Shown in pieces: positions 37,888-45,712 of a stretch of DNA of 64,000 nucleotides. The stretch lies in NCBI GenBank assembly GCA_030536615.1, contig JAUNPQ010000001.1, positions 42,612 to 106,611 of the forward strand, given 5' to 3'. Position 1 is the stretch's first letter. Each line of letters opens with the position of its first letter. The notes below the pieces were generated by a model, which did not search any database, was not told the DNA's origin, and worked only from the letters and a program-made list of their open reading frames with translations. The position numbers were made by a program, and so were the translations under genes. Source of the DNA: Bacteroidales bacterium. Lineage in GTDB: Bacteria; Bacteroidota; Bacteroidia; Bacteroidales; Muribaculaceae.

Positions 37888-37917
37888 TTGGTTTTGACTT
37901 TATTTACCGTATCTTTG
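37888..37917 (+). promoter_or_regulatory. Orphan promoter in the comF-luxR convergent gap
   Basis: TTG (37888-37890), 19-bp spacer, TATCTTTG (37910-37917). It points into a gap where both flanking genes end, so it does not serve a called protein gene. Confidence 0.65.
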
Positions 37918-37922
37918 CAGCG

Positions 37923-38056
37923 GAGAAAGCACGCAGTCCATCCGGCTGCAAAAAATGCTAAAGATTACTACTCATTATTTTACCCTTAATGCTTTCCCGT
38001 TGATTTTTTTGGATTCCAGTGTGCCGGTTATACCGGGGCATATTGGCTATATATAA
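37923..38056 (+). ncRNA. Candidate small transcript or 33-residue ORF
   Basis: Downstream of the orphan promoter, GAAAGCA (near 37925) can pair with TGCTTTC (near 37990), followed after a few bases by seven T (38004-38010), giving a possible RNA of about 88 nt. The same stretch carries an ATG frame (37955-38056) for 33 residues starting MLKITTHYF and ending HIGYI. Either reading is possible, not both as drawn: the T-run lies inside the ORF. No RNA family is recognised. Confidence 0.35.
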
Positions 38057-38124
38057 CGATTTTTGCTTAAAAAGTTGAAAACGTATTGTTAGACATATAT
38101 ACTTGAATTTTGGTTATGAGGGAG

Positions 38125-38148
38125 GTGCGTTGCTGTGAAGTAGCGCAC
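38125..38148 (+). terminator. Hairpin in the comF-luxR gap, possible terminator
   Basis: GTGCGTTGCT (38125-38134) pairs with AGTAGCGCAC (38139-38148; two G-U) around a GTGA tetraloop, followed by TTTCAATTTATT. It could stop transcripts from the orphan promoter. The remaining bases to 38208 are AT-rich with no feature seen. Confidence 0.45.
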
Positions 38149-38208
38149 TTTCAATTTATTATGCAATTAGTACGCAAATTGTTACATCTTATTATAGAGA
38201 TTCCCGCC

Positions 38209-38949
38209 TCATTTCAATAAACCTAAAGCCACGGCATATTTCACGGCTTCGATTGAGTTGTTCACGTTCAGCTTGGCAAGGATGCGCTGCCGGTGGGTGT
38301 TGACCGTGTGCACGCTCAGTCCAAGAAGTGAGGATATTTCCTTTGAGAGCAGTCCCTGAGATATCTTCTTGAGAATTTCAATTTCGCGTCCGGTGAGGAT
38401 GGTGTCACGGTCATACATGTCATCAGGAGGCGTGAACGTGTCACCAGTCCGTGTGTCTACAAGCTGCGATTTCACAATAAATGGCTCCTCCTGATCAGGT
38501 GAGATGTTGACAATGCTCAGCGAGAGCCACGGGTTGCCGGACGGGTCAGTCTCTATGATCTGCATTTCCTCAGTGATGCGCTTGTATATGCCATTGATCA
38601 TCACCCTGTACTGACGCATAAGCTTGCTCTTTGTCAGCTGTGTCTCGATACTGAAAATATGCCTGAGCACGGATATGGCGTTCTTGATAACAGCATCAAT
38701 GTCATCCGGATGGATGCGCATATCCCTGTAGACGCCGTCTTCATCACTGAAGATATGACGGTGATAATCAGATTCAAAGATATGGCAGCAACGGCAGTTG
38801 TCATAGACCGTGATGGCCGTTGTGGCCAGATAAGGTGATTCCCGCAAGTCCTTTATGTGCCGTTCGGCAATGGAATAGTCAAGCTGCGACTCTCTGATGT
38901 TCATTGAGTCAAAGATCCGCAGATATTCCCGTTGTAGTTTGCTGTCCAT
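38209..38949 (-). CDS. LuxR-type helix-turn-helix transcriptional regulator
   Basis: 246 residues. The C-terminal HTH (LTGREIEILKKISQGLLSKEISSLLG, then VHTVNTHRQRILAKL) is the LuxR/FixJ type. The N-terminal 170 residues contain a PAS-like sensor region with a CRCCHIF segment that could bind a ligand or metal, but no receiver-domain Asp pattern. Its coding sequence is AT-richer than the neighbours. Targets unknown. It has a consensus promoter and sits alone between long gaps. Confidence 0.88.
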   Translation of the reverse strand: MDSKLQREYLRIFDSMNIRESQLDYSIAERHIKDLRESPYLATTAITVYDNCRCCHIFESDYHRHIFSDEDGVYRDMRIHPDDIDAVIKNAISVLRHIFSIETQLTKSKLMRQYRVMINGIYKRITEEMQIIETDPSGNPWLSLSIVNISPDQEEPFIVKSQLVDTRTGDTFTPPDDMYDRDTILTGREIEILKKISQGLLSKEISSLLGLSVHTVNTHRQRILAKLNVNNSIEAVKYAVALGLLK

Positions 38950-39039
38950 AACCGTATATTTTTAAGCATCCTTTTAATAGGGTTTTACAAAGTGGATAAG
39001 AATAGGGCACAGGCCGAGAATAGCGGTGTGCACACCACA

Positions 39040-39070
39040 CAAAGTTAATCAAGAGAAACCGGAATGGCAA
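39040..39070 (-). promoter_or_regulatory. luxR-type gene promoter
   Basis: Minus-strand TTG (39070-39068), 20 bp, TAACTTTG (39047-39040). Leader about 80-90 nt. The distal palindrome arm begins right at its -33. Confidence 0.75.
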
Positions 39071-39292
39071 TACTGATTTATCATTATCATGTACTTCATT
39101 GCGGATTCGATATCACATAAGTTCCTAAGACATAGCATTTCCCAAATGCCATGGCCATAAATCAGTAATACGCGTCCGGTCAGAGAATTAAAAAAAGCCT
39201 CTTAATACCGAAATGCTTGCATGTTTCGGTAAGTGACTATTATCCAGTGAATTAATGCGGATGCCGGATGTATGACTCTGGCAGTCAGATCA

Positions 39293-39324
39293 TTTGCGCG
39301 GATGGGAAATAATTGCTAAATTTG
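39293..39324 (+). promoter_or_regulatory. Promoter of the RsmI-like methylase gene
   Basis: TTTG (39293-39296), 20 bp, TAAATTTG (39317-39324): full consensus, 53 bp before the ATG. Confidence 0.85.
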
Positions 39325-39377
39325 CATTTCAGGGGAGCATCCTGCACACCTTTTGGCGGATATAAAAAAGACATTTT

Positions 39378-40133
39378 ATGGAAAAAGACCGGGGAAACAG
39401 CGCAACGCAACAGCCATGCACGGCAGACATTCCTGCCGCGCTCTATCTGTTTCCCGTTCCACTCAGTCAGGGTGACGTCAGCACAGTCCTTCCAGCCGCC
39501 AATATTGACCTGCTGCGGCGTGTGAAACATTTTGTGGTTGAGGACCTGCGCTCCGCGCGCCGATTCCTTAAAGCCTGTGACCGTGCAATAGATATTGACA
39601 GCCTCCATTTCAGCGAGCTCAACGAGCATACCCATGCCGCTGACGTTGCCGGGATGCTGCGTCCTCTTGAAGAAGGCCATCCCGTAGGCGTCATCTCTGA
39701 GGCAGGATGCCCGGCGGTGGCCGATCCCGGGGCTGACCTTGTGGCGGTGGCACAGCGGAAAAGACTCCCTGTCATTCCTCTTGTCGGTCCGTCAAGCATT
39801 CTGCTTGCGCTCATGGCCTCCGGTTTCAACGGCCAGAATTTTGCCTTTGTGGGCTATCTCCCCGTCTCAGGCGGCGCACGCACCGCGCGCATCAAGGAGT
39901 TGGAGCGTCTGGTGACACGCACACGTCAGACCCAGATATTCATCGAGACGCCATACCGCAACAACCGTCTCATTGATGAGCTTGTCCGCACACTCCCCGC
40001 AGACATGCTCCTCTGTGTGGCCTCTGACATCACCGGTCCGCGGCAGAGCATCCTGACCATGCCCCTCTCGGCATGGCGCAATCACAGTTACGATTACAAT
40101 AAAATACCAACTATTTTTCTGCTTTACAGCTGA
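39378..40133 (+). CDS. RsmI-like tetrapyrrole-methylase-family methyltransferase
   Basis: 251 residues. The fold is recognised from LYLFPVPLS near the N-terminus, VGVISEAGCPAVADPGADLV (SAM-binding) and VIPLVGPSSILLALMASGFNGQNFAFVGYLP, which match RsmI, the 16S rRNA C1402 2'-O-methylase. It is shorter than E. coli RsmI and lacks the C-terminal helical part, so it may be a paralogue with another RNA target. The MBL-fold gene starts 12 bp downstream, in the same unit. Confidence 0.85.
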   Translation: MEKDRGNSATQQPCTADIPAALYLFPVPLSQGDVSTVLPAANIDLLRRVKHFVVEDLRSARRFLKACDRAIDIDSLHFSELNEHTHAADVAGMLRPLEEGHPVGVISEAGCPAVADPGADLVAVAQRKRLPVIPLVGPSSILLALMASGFNGQNFAFVGYLPVSGGARTARIKELERLVTRTRQTQIFIETPYRNNRLIDELVRTLPADMLLCVASDITGPRQSILTMPLSAWRNHSYDYNKIPTIFLLYS

Positions 40134-40145
40134 TAATACCCGGCA

Positions 40146-41204
40146 ATGGCCAGACCCACGCAACCACGTAGACGACGCACCACACGCGACATTGAGGACC
40201 TTCCCAACCTCTTTGACAGCGTGGAGATTGACATGACCCGACATGACATCGCCGGTGAGGTCATTGACCGCGAACGTACCCGGCAGCGTGCCCGCACAGC
40301 AGCCGATGCCAGTGACCAGAGCATAGAGATAAACACCGAGGCCCTGAAGCGCCCCGAAGCCATACGCTTCATGTCCTTTGGCAGCGGGAGCAGCGGAAAC
40401 TGCGCCTATATCGGCACAAAACGTGCCGGATTGCTCATTGACGCCGGGGTTGACGGAAAATTTGTTGAAAAAAGCCTAAAGGACAACGGAATAGATCCGG
40501 CCTCAATAGCCGGCATACTCCTCACCCATGATCACAGCGATCATGTCCGTTTCGCCTACCAGTTACTGCGCTCCAACAAACATTTCCTGCTCTACTGCAC
40601 CCCTCGAAGCCTCAGCGGACTGCTGCGCCGCCACAGCATATCGCGCCGCATCAAAGACTATCACAAACCCATCTATAAAGAAATAACTTTCGAAGCCGCC
40701 GGGTTCTCGATCACCGCGTTCGAGACAAGCCATGACGGCAGTGACAACATGGGCTTTGCCATAAACCGCGGAAAACACCATTTCGTTGTCGCTACAGACA
40801 CAGGTATTATCACCGAGCGCGCCGACCACTACATGCAGCAGGCAAACTACATCATGCTTGAGAGCAACTACGACCGGCGCATGCTCATGAACGGACGCTA
40901 CCCCGAATATCTCAAAGCCCGCGTCGCCGGTGATCGCGGCCACCTTGACAACGTTGACGCCGCCGCCTATGTGCGCGGTTTGCTTGCGGGCGGTCCCGTC
41001 CCGGCACTCACCCACGTTTTCCTGTGCCATCTCTCCGAGGAGAACAACACCCCTGAGATTGCCATGCGCGAGATGCGACGTGCCATTGAAGAGACAGGCC
41101 GCACTGTCGGTGACGCCTCAGGCTCGCCCGTCTCCCGTGCCGCCGACATACAGATTGCCGCCCTTCCCCGCTTCGCCGTCTCCCCCCTCTACATCTTCCG
41201 CTGA
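40146..41204 (+). CDS. MBL-fold metallo-hydrolase (YycJ/WalJ-like) with N-terminal extension
   Basis: 352 residues. The metal site is visible as LLTHDHSDHV and later ATDTG and HVFLCHLSEENNTP. The core starts at FMSFGSGSSGNCAYIG (about residue 74). The first 70 residues are a charged, Arg-rich extension (RPTQPRRRRTTRDIEDLP) not typical of YycJ. Members are putative nucleases or ribonuclease Z-like hydrolases. Co-transcribed with the methylase gene and followed by a bidirectional terminator. Confidence 0.88.
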   Translation: MARPTQPRRRRTTRDIEDLPNLFDSVEIDMTRHDIAGEVIDRERTRQRARTAADASDQSIEINTEALKRPEAIRFMSFGSGSSGNCAYIGTKRAGLLIDAGVDGKFVEKSLKDNGIDPASIAGILLTHDHSDHVRFAYQLLRSNKHFLLYCTPRSLSGLLRRHSISRRIKDYHKPIYKEITFEAAGFSITAFETSHDGSDNMGFAINRGKHHFVVATDTGIITERADHYMQQANYIMLESNYDRRMLMNGRYPEYLKARVAGDRGHLDNVDAAAYVRGLLAGGPVPALTHVFLCHLSEENNTPEIAMREMRRAIEETGRTVGDASGSPVSRAADIQIAALPRFAVSPLYIFR

Positions 41205-41287
41205 AAAACGGCATTGCACAATTGGTCCGTGATTATCGTAAGTTAATACAGCCATTATAAGTATATTATTGCTGTCCGATATAAAAC

Positions 41288-41347
41288 ATAATAATCCCCA
41301 CAATACGTTGTTTGATACGATGTTGCGGGGATTATTTGAATTTTTTC
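41288..41347. terminator. Bidirectional terminator between the MBL gene and recA
   Basis: ATAATCCCC (41291-41299) pairs with GGGGATTAT (41327-41335), with additional CAA/TTG pairing inside. On the plus strand TTGAATTTTTT follows; on the minus strand a weaker TATTATGTTTTA follows. Confidence 0.75.
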
Positions 41348-41359
41348 GATACTTATGCC

Positions 41360-42547
41360 TTAGATATCTTCTTCTATTGAGAATTCATCGTCAAGGGTCA
41401 CATCGTCAAGCTCATCGGGGGTCTCTGCTGCGGCTTCGGCGTTGGTATTCTCTGCTTCATCGTCTTTGTTACCCTTTGACTTGCGCTTTGCGGGACGTAT
41501 CGCCGAGTTTTTCAGCGCATCGGCTATCTTGACGGCTATTTCCTCGGCAAGCTCCGGATTGTCGGCAAGCATGCGCTTGGCGGCATCACGGCCCTGTGCC
41601 AGTTTCTGACCCTCATAGCTGAACCATGAGCCGCTCTTCTTGATGATGTCATAGTCCACGCCAAGGTCCAGGATCTCGCCGCAGCGTGATATTCCCTCGC
41701 CGAACATGATGTCGAACTCCGCACGCTTGAAAGGAGGCGCCACCTTGTTCTTGACAATCTTGATGAAAGCGCGTTTTCCAAGCACATCGTCACCATCCTT
41801 GATCTGGTTGCGTGAGCGTATGTCCACACGCACGCTGGCATAGAATTTCAGCGCGTTTCCGCCCGTGGTGGTCTCCATCGGTCCGAACATCGAGCCGATC
41901 TTCTCACGCAGCTGATTGATGAATATGCACGTTGTGTTGGTGCGTGCAATTGCTCCCGTGAGCTTGCGCATGGCCTGTGACATCAGTCGTGCCTGGAGGC
42001 CCATGTTGCGGTCTCCCATTTCGCCCTCGATCTCATTCTTGGGGGTCAGCGCTGCCACAGAGTCAATGACAATGATGTCAATGGCCGCTGAACGTATCAG
42101 CTGCTCGGCTATCTCAAGAGCCTGCTCACCATTGTCAGGCTGCGATATCAGCAGATTGTCAACATCAACACCAAGATTCTCGGCATAGAAACGGTCAAAC
42201 GCATGCTCGGCATCGATGATTGCCGCTATGCCCCCGGCTTTCTGCGCCTCGGCTATGGCATGAATGGCCAGGGTGGTTTTACCTGATGACTCCGGGCCGA
42301 AGATCTCAATGATTCGGCCACGAGGATAGCCGCCTACGCCCAGAGCATAGTCAAGGCTGATGGATCCTGATGGAATCACATCGACATTCTCAACACTCTC
42401 ATCGCCGAGTTTCATCACGGCTCCGCGGCCATAGCTTTTCTCTATCTGGCCCATTGCGGCCTGGAGAGCCTCCAGCTTTGCCGTGCGCGGATCCTTGGGC
42501 GCGGCCTTTTTGCCGGATGTTTTTTTGCTTTTGGTTTCTTTTTCCAT
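41360..42547 (-). CDS. recA: Recombinase A
   Basis: 395 residues. Walker [10 protein letters not shown], the MAW-type loop region [20 protein letters not shown], Walker [11 protein letters not shown], and L2 [24 protein letters not shown] are intact. The C-terminal 50 residues are an acidic extension (ending [15 protein letters not shown]), as usual for RecA. The N-terminal 20 residues are Lys-rich. -7 element TACCTTTG at 42593-42586 upstream; no LexA-type box was identified. Confidence 0.98.
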   Translation of the reverse strand: MEKETKSKKTSGKKAAPKDPRTAKLEALQAAMGQIEKSYGRGAVMKLGDESVENVDVIPSGSISLDYALGVGGYPRGRIIEIFGPESSGKTTLAIHAIAEAQKAGGIAAIIDAEHAFDRFYAENLGVDVDNLLISQPDNGEQALEIAEQLIRSAAIDIIVIDSVAALTPKNEIEGEMGDRNMGLQARLMSQAMRKLTGAIARTNTTCIFINQLREKIGSMFGPMETTTGGNALKFYASVRVDIRSRNQIKDGDDVLGKRAFIKIVKNKVAPPFKRAEFDIMFGEGISRCGEILDLGVDYDIIKKSGSWFSYEGQKLAQGRDAAKRMLADNPELAEEIAVKIADALKNSAIRPAKRKSKGNKDDEAENTNAEAAAETPDELDDVTLDDEFSIEEDI

Positions 42548-42585
42548 ACTGTATATTGTTTTTTATTCTTATTCTGTTTATACTG

Positions 42586-42593
42586 CAAAGGTA
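42586..42593 (-). promoter_or_regulatory. recA promoter -7 element
   Basis: Minus-strand TACCTTTG; no clear -33 TTTG. The leader is about 35 nt. Confidence 0.55.
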
Positions 42594-42658
42594 ATACCGC
42601 GTATGGGAAAGTTTGGTTCCCGATATGCTAAAACTATGTTAATATCTGCCTGCGTGTG

Positions 42659-42739
42659 AACCAATCATTTCTTGTGGCGTTTTACATGTACATAGCAAAA
42701 TTACTTTTTCCATTGCAAGAAATGTGATAATGATTGGTT
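42659..42739. repeat. Bipartite inverted repeat upstream of recA
   Basis: AACCAATCATT (42659-42669) matches AATGATTGGTT (42729-42739), and ATTTCTTG (42667-42674) matches CAAGAAAT (42716-42723). Together they form an imperfect stem of about 17 paired bases per side with a short bulge, enclosing about 41 bp. It sits in the gap between the DUF1573 gene and recA and belongs to no recognised gene. Confidence 0.6.
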
Positions 42740-42747
42740 TATTATTT

Positions 42748-42779
42748 AACGTGGAGACACCGTGAGGCGTTTCCACGTT
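42748..42779 (-). terminator. Possible terminator after the DUF1573 gene
   Basis: AACGTGGA (42748-42755) pairs with TCCACGTT (42772-42779), with extra pairing inside. Only a weak T-run follows on the minus strand. Confidence 0.45.
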
Positions 42780-42803
42780 TAGCATATGTCCCTGTAGCAA
42801 CTC

Positions 42804-43184
42804 TCACGGAATCACTGTGCCGCTGATCTTCAGCGTGATCTTCTTGCCGTTTGAGGCATTTGTGCGCACTTTCACGGCTTTGTCAAACTCTCCGGGACGT
42901 CCCTGCGGCAGATAGGTGACACGGATAGTGCCTTTGCCGCCCGGTTTTATCGGGTCTGTGGGATATTTGGGCTGTGTACACCCGCAACTTGCCTTTGCCG
43001 AGACAATCACCAGCGGAGAATCGCCCGTGTTGGTGAACGTGAACTCGCAGCGCACCGGCCCTCCTGACTCCCGGACAGTGCCGAAATCATGGCTCTTGGC
43101 ACCGGTGAAAGTTATTGCGGACTCAGCCATCGCCATTGTGCATGCACACACAAGCGCGCCGAAAAGCAGAACTATACGTTTCAT
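42804..43184 (-). CDS. Exported DUF1573 protein
   Basis: 126 residues. A signal peptide (MKRIVLLFGALVCACTMAMA) is followed by one DUF1573 Ig-like beta domain (HDFGTVRESGGPVRCEFTFTNTGDSPL; ASCGCTQP; GGKGTIRVTYLPQGRPGEF). The ASCGCTxP Cys pair is a family hallmark. Likely periplasmic; function unknown. 21 bp downstream of meaB on the same strand, so co-transcribed. Confidence 0.88.
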   Translation of the reverse strand: MKRIVLLFGALVCACTMAMAESAITFTGAKSHDFGTVRESGGPVRCEFTFTNTGDSPLVIVSAKASCGCTQPKYPTDPIKPGGKGTIRVTYLPQGRPGEFDKAVKVRTNASNGKKITLKISGTVIP

Positions 43185-43205
43185 ATGTATTCTCCTTCTG
43201 AGGTG

Positions 43206-44300
43206 TTATTTACCTTCTTTGTTGAAATAGAAATCAAGAACATTGCGTGCCGCTATGAATGAACTCAGCCTGTTTTCAAGCACACGGCGCTCGTTGTCCT
43301 CGAGCAGATCACGCACATCATGGTCATTGTAGAACCGTGAGCGCAGCTTCTCGTCAATGGTCTCATACATCCAGTAGCGGGCCTGATTGTTGCGTTTGGT
43401 CTCGAAGTATCCCGTGCTTTTCACAAATGCGAAATAGCGGTCAATCATGTCCCAGACCTCCGGAATGCCAAGTTCATAGTATCCCGAATAGGTCAGCACC
43501 TCGGGCACCCATCCGCTGGCTGTGGGCGGAAAAAGCTGCAGGGCGCTCTTGAACTGTGCCATGGCAAGCTGCGCGCGGTGCACATTGTCACCGTCAGCCT
43601 TGTTGATGACAATGCCGTCGGCCATCTCCATGATTCCGCGCTTTATGCCCTGAAGTTCATCGCCGGTGCCGGCAAGCTGAATGAGCAGGAAAAAGTCAAC
43701 CATCGAGTGTACTGCCGTCTCACTCTGGCCAACGCCTACGGTCTCCACAAAGATATTGTTGAACCCGGCGGCCTCGCAGAGCACAATGGTCTCTCGTGTC
43801 TTGCGCGCTACACCGCCCAAAGAGCCGGCTGACGGGCTGGGACGTATGAATGCGTCTGGATGCACGGCAAGCTTTTCCATGCGCGTCTTGTCCCCGAGTA
43901 TACTTCCTTTGGTGCGCTCGCTGGACGGGTCTATGGCCAGCACAGCCAGTTTGCCGCCATCCTTGAGCACATGCAGTCCGAAAACATCTATGCTCGTGGA
44001 CTTGCCCGCTCCCGGAACACCCGTGATGCCTATGCGGCGGCTGTTGCCCGAGTATGGCAGACATTTCTCTATGACCTCCTGCGCAACGGCCTGATGGTCC
44101 GGGTGCAGACTCTCCACAAGCGTCACCGCGCGGCTCAGAGTGGTGATGTCTCCCTTGAGGATGCCCTCAGCCAGCTCACCCGCCGACGGCAACGGACGCC
44201 GCTGCCGGCGTACAAGATAAGGATTGACACTCGGGGGCTGCACAACGCCGCTGTTGACGGTCAGACCTGTATATTGTGAGTCGTTTTCAGGATGCTCCAT
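43206..44300 (-). CDS. meaB: Methylmalonyl-CoA mutase-associated GTPase MeaB
   Basis: 364 residues. G3E-type P-loop GTPase: Walker A GVPGAGKSTSIDV, switch/Walker B region VETVGVGQSETAV, base-recognition NKADGDN. MeaB loads and protects the adenosylcobalamin cofactor of methylmalonyl-CoA mutase, used by Bacteroidota for propionate production. The mutase genes are not in the window. -7 element TACATTTG at 44341-44334. Confidence 0.95.
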   Translation of the reverse strand: MEHPENDSQYTGLTVNSGVVQPPSVNPYLVRRQRRPLPSAGELAEGILKGDITTLSRAVTLVESLHPDHQAVAQEVIEKCLPYSGNSRRIGITGVPGAGKSTSIDVFGLHVLKDGGKLAVLAIDPSSERTKGSILGDKTRMEKLAVHPDAFIRPSPSAGSLGGVARKTRETIVLCEAAGFNNIFVETVGVGQSETAVHSMVDFFLLIQLAGTGDELQGIKRGIMEMADGIVINKADGDNVHRAQLAMAQFKSALQLFPPTASGWVPEVLTYSGYYELGIPEVWDMIDRYFAFVKSTGYFETKRNNQARYWMYETIDEKLRSRFYNDHDVRDLLEDNERRVLENRLSSFIAARNVLDFYFNKEGK

Positions 44301-44333
44301 GCTGTTGGGTATTAATGGAATTGCTTGCTATTG

Positions 44334-44341
44334 CAAATGTA
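44334..44341 (-). promoter_or_regulatory. meaB promoter -7 element
   Basis: Minus-strand TACATTTG, about 35 bp before the ATG; -33 not clear. Confidence 0.5.
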
Positions 44342-44442
44342 CTAAAATTCCATGATACCATAAAACCCAATTGTCAAAATTATCCTTAAATGCCTTTTCA
44401 AAATATATGCGGCGTACAATGGAAAGAGGACGTAAACACCTT

Positions 44443-45405
44443 CTAAAAAGTGACCCGCAGCGTCAGTGACTTGTAGCCCGGCACAAGCGTTGCGCTCACT
44501 CCCTGACCGCGGGCGGCTGCTTTCTCGCGTGCAACGCGCCGTGCCGGATTATGGTCAAAAATACCAACAACCTCGTTGAGAGGGTCAATCAGGAAAGCCA
44601 CAATGTTGCCCACAACCGGAGATCCGAAAAGCCGGTAGTCATTGTCAACCAAGTGCCGTTTCAGCCTGTAGAAGCCCTCGCCGATGGCCGAACCTACGAG
44701 TGGCGTTATGAACAGATCCTGATACGAGGGCCGTTCCATAAACGCCTCAATGCCGAATTCCCATCCTACGGTTGAGATCAGTGTGCTGTAGAGCAATGAC
44801 TGATAGAAATTGAAGCCGCATGAACGTGCACCCATAAAGTAAGCTGCGCCGGCATAAGGATGCAGCACATAGTTGAACACAAATTTGTCATGATCCCATT
44901 CCGGACCTTTTTTTAATACATGGTTCCGCCAGCGTGTGAACAGTGGCACATCCTGCAGCGCCGCACGATTCCACGATGTGGCATCCTCCGGCAGACATTC
45001 AAGCACAAAGAGCGTACCCACAAAAGCGCCTGTCAGCACACCGGTGTTTATCCACAGACGGCGCCAGTCATAGCAGCGGCCTGTCAGCGAGTAGGGCAGA
45101 TCATAGATACTCTGCTGCGTGCCGCGGCTGAAATGGCCTTTCCGGGCATGCAGGTCCAAATCCAGATTGGGAACAGCTGTCGCGGGAACGTCCGGAACGC
45201 TGTCGGCCTGTGCATAAGCCGCTGCAAAATCAGGCATATCCTGCAGCTGATGCTTTGCCTGACGGTATATTGAGTCAACTGCCACGTCAAGGCTGTCATT
45301 GCCGCTTCCACGGCTTTCCGGAGCCTGTGCCTGCATCGCTGTGCCGACAAGCAGTAGCGCTGTAGCTGCGATAATACCATGTATTTTATCTGCCAGAGGT
45401 TTCAT
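44443..45405 (-). CDS. DUF3943-type exported protein
   Basis: 320 residues. Signal peptide (IHGIIAATALLLVGTAMQAQA). The central part has Trp/Tyr-rich segments (LTGRCYDWRRLWINTGVLTGAF; WDHDKFVFNYVLHPYAGAAYFMGARS; SLLYSTLISTVGWEFGIEAF; DLFITPLVGSAIGEGFYRLKR) typical of DUF3943, a presumed envelope family with small helices. Function unknown. It has its own consensus promoter and is separated from the sus operon by a terminator. Confidence 0.78.
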   Translation of the reverse strand: MKPLADKIHGIIAATALLLVGTAMQAQAPESRGSGNDSLDVAVDSIYRQAKHQLQDMPDFAAAYAQADSVPDVPATAVPNLDLDLHARKGHFSRGTQQSIYDLPYSLTGRCYDWRRLWINTGVLTGAFVGTLFVLECLPEDATSWNRAALQDVPLFTRWRNHVLKKGPEWDHDKFVFNYVLHPYAGAAYFMGARSCGFNFYQSLLYSTLISTVGWEFGIEAFMERPSYQDLFITPLVGSAIGEGFYRLKRHLVDNDYRLFGSPVVGNIVAFLIDPLNEVVGIFDHNPARRVAREKAAARGQGVSATLVPGYKSLTLRVTF

Positions 45406-45532
45406 GGCCCGGATGTAAATAAATTAATTGAAACGTGTTGTATTTAGAGCATATCCCCCGGTTGTGTCGGGTATATTGATAACATTGCAGCCTTATGAAC
45501 GGTTTTTTGAATGAATGTCAAAAATGTGTCTG

Positions 45533-45564
45533 CAAAGTTAAAATCAAAAAAAATCCCCATCAAA
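45533..45564 (-). promoter_or_regulatory. Promoter of the DUF3943 gene
   Basis: Minus-strand TTTG (45564-45561), 20 bp, TAACTTTG (45540-45533). Leader about 120 nt. The rest of the 307-bp gap holds only the sus terminator. Confidence 0.85.
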
Positions 45565-45634
45565 TTTTGTTCCGAAAATGACCAACAATTTGTCAATTCT
45601 TCACACATTCCCTTCACGCATTCTCCCAAATCCA

Positions 45635-45674
45635 CAAAAAGACAAGAGCGCCCCGGCAATCCGGAACGCTCTTG
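45635..45674 (-). terminator. Intrinsic terminator of the sus-like operon
   Basis: On the minus strand CAAGAGCGTTCCGG (45674-45661) and CCGGGGCGCTCTTG (45656-45643) form a 14-bp stem with two G-U pairs and an ATTG tetraloop, followed by TCTTTTTG. It ends the operon 40 bp after the last gene. Confidence 0.9.
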
Positions 45675-45712
45675 TGAAACAGGTCTATGATTTGTAAGCC
45701 CTCAGGTTTTCA

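Larger units (their letters stand above)
38950..39377. other. 428-bp divergent intergenic region with nested palindromes
   Basis: Between luxR and the RsmI-like gene. Besides the two promoters it holds TACTGATTTAT (39071-39081) matched by ATAAATCAGTA (39157-39167), an 11-bp inverted repeat about 75 bp apart. Inside it is GCATTT-CCC-AAATGC (39135-39149). Further right, TACCGAAA and TTTCGGTA face each other around a 10-nt centre (about 39208-39233). These could be operators, perhaps for the adjacent regulator. No ORF was found. Confidence 0.55.
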
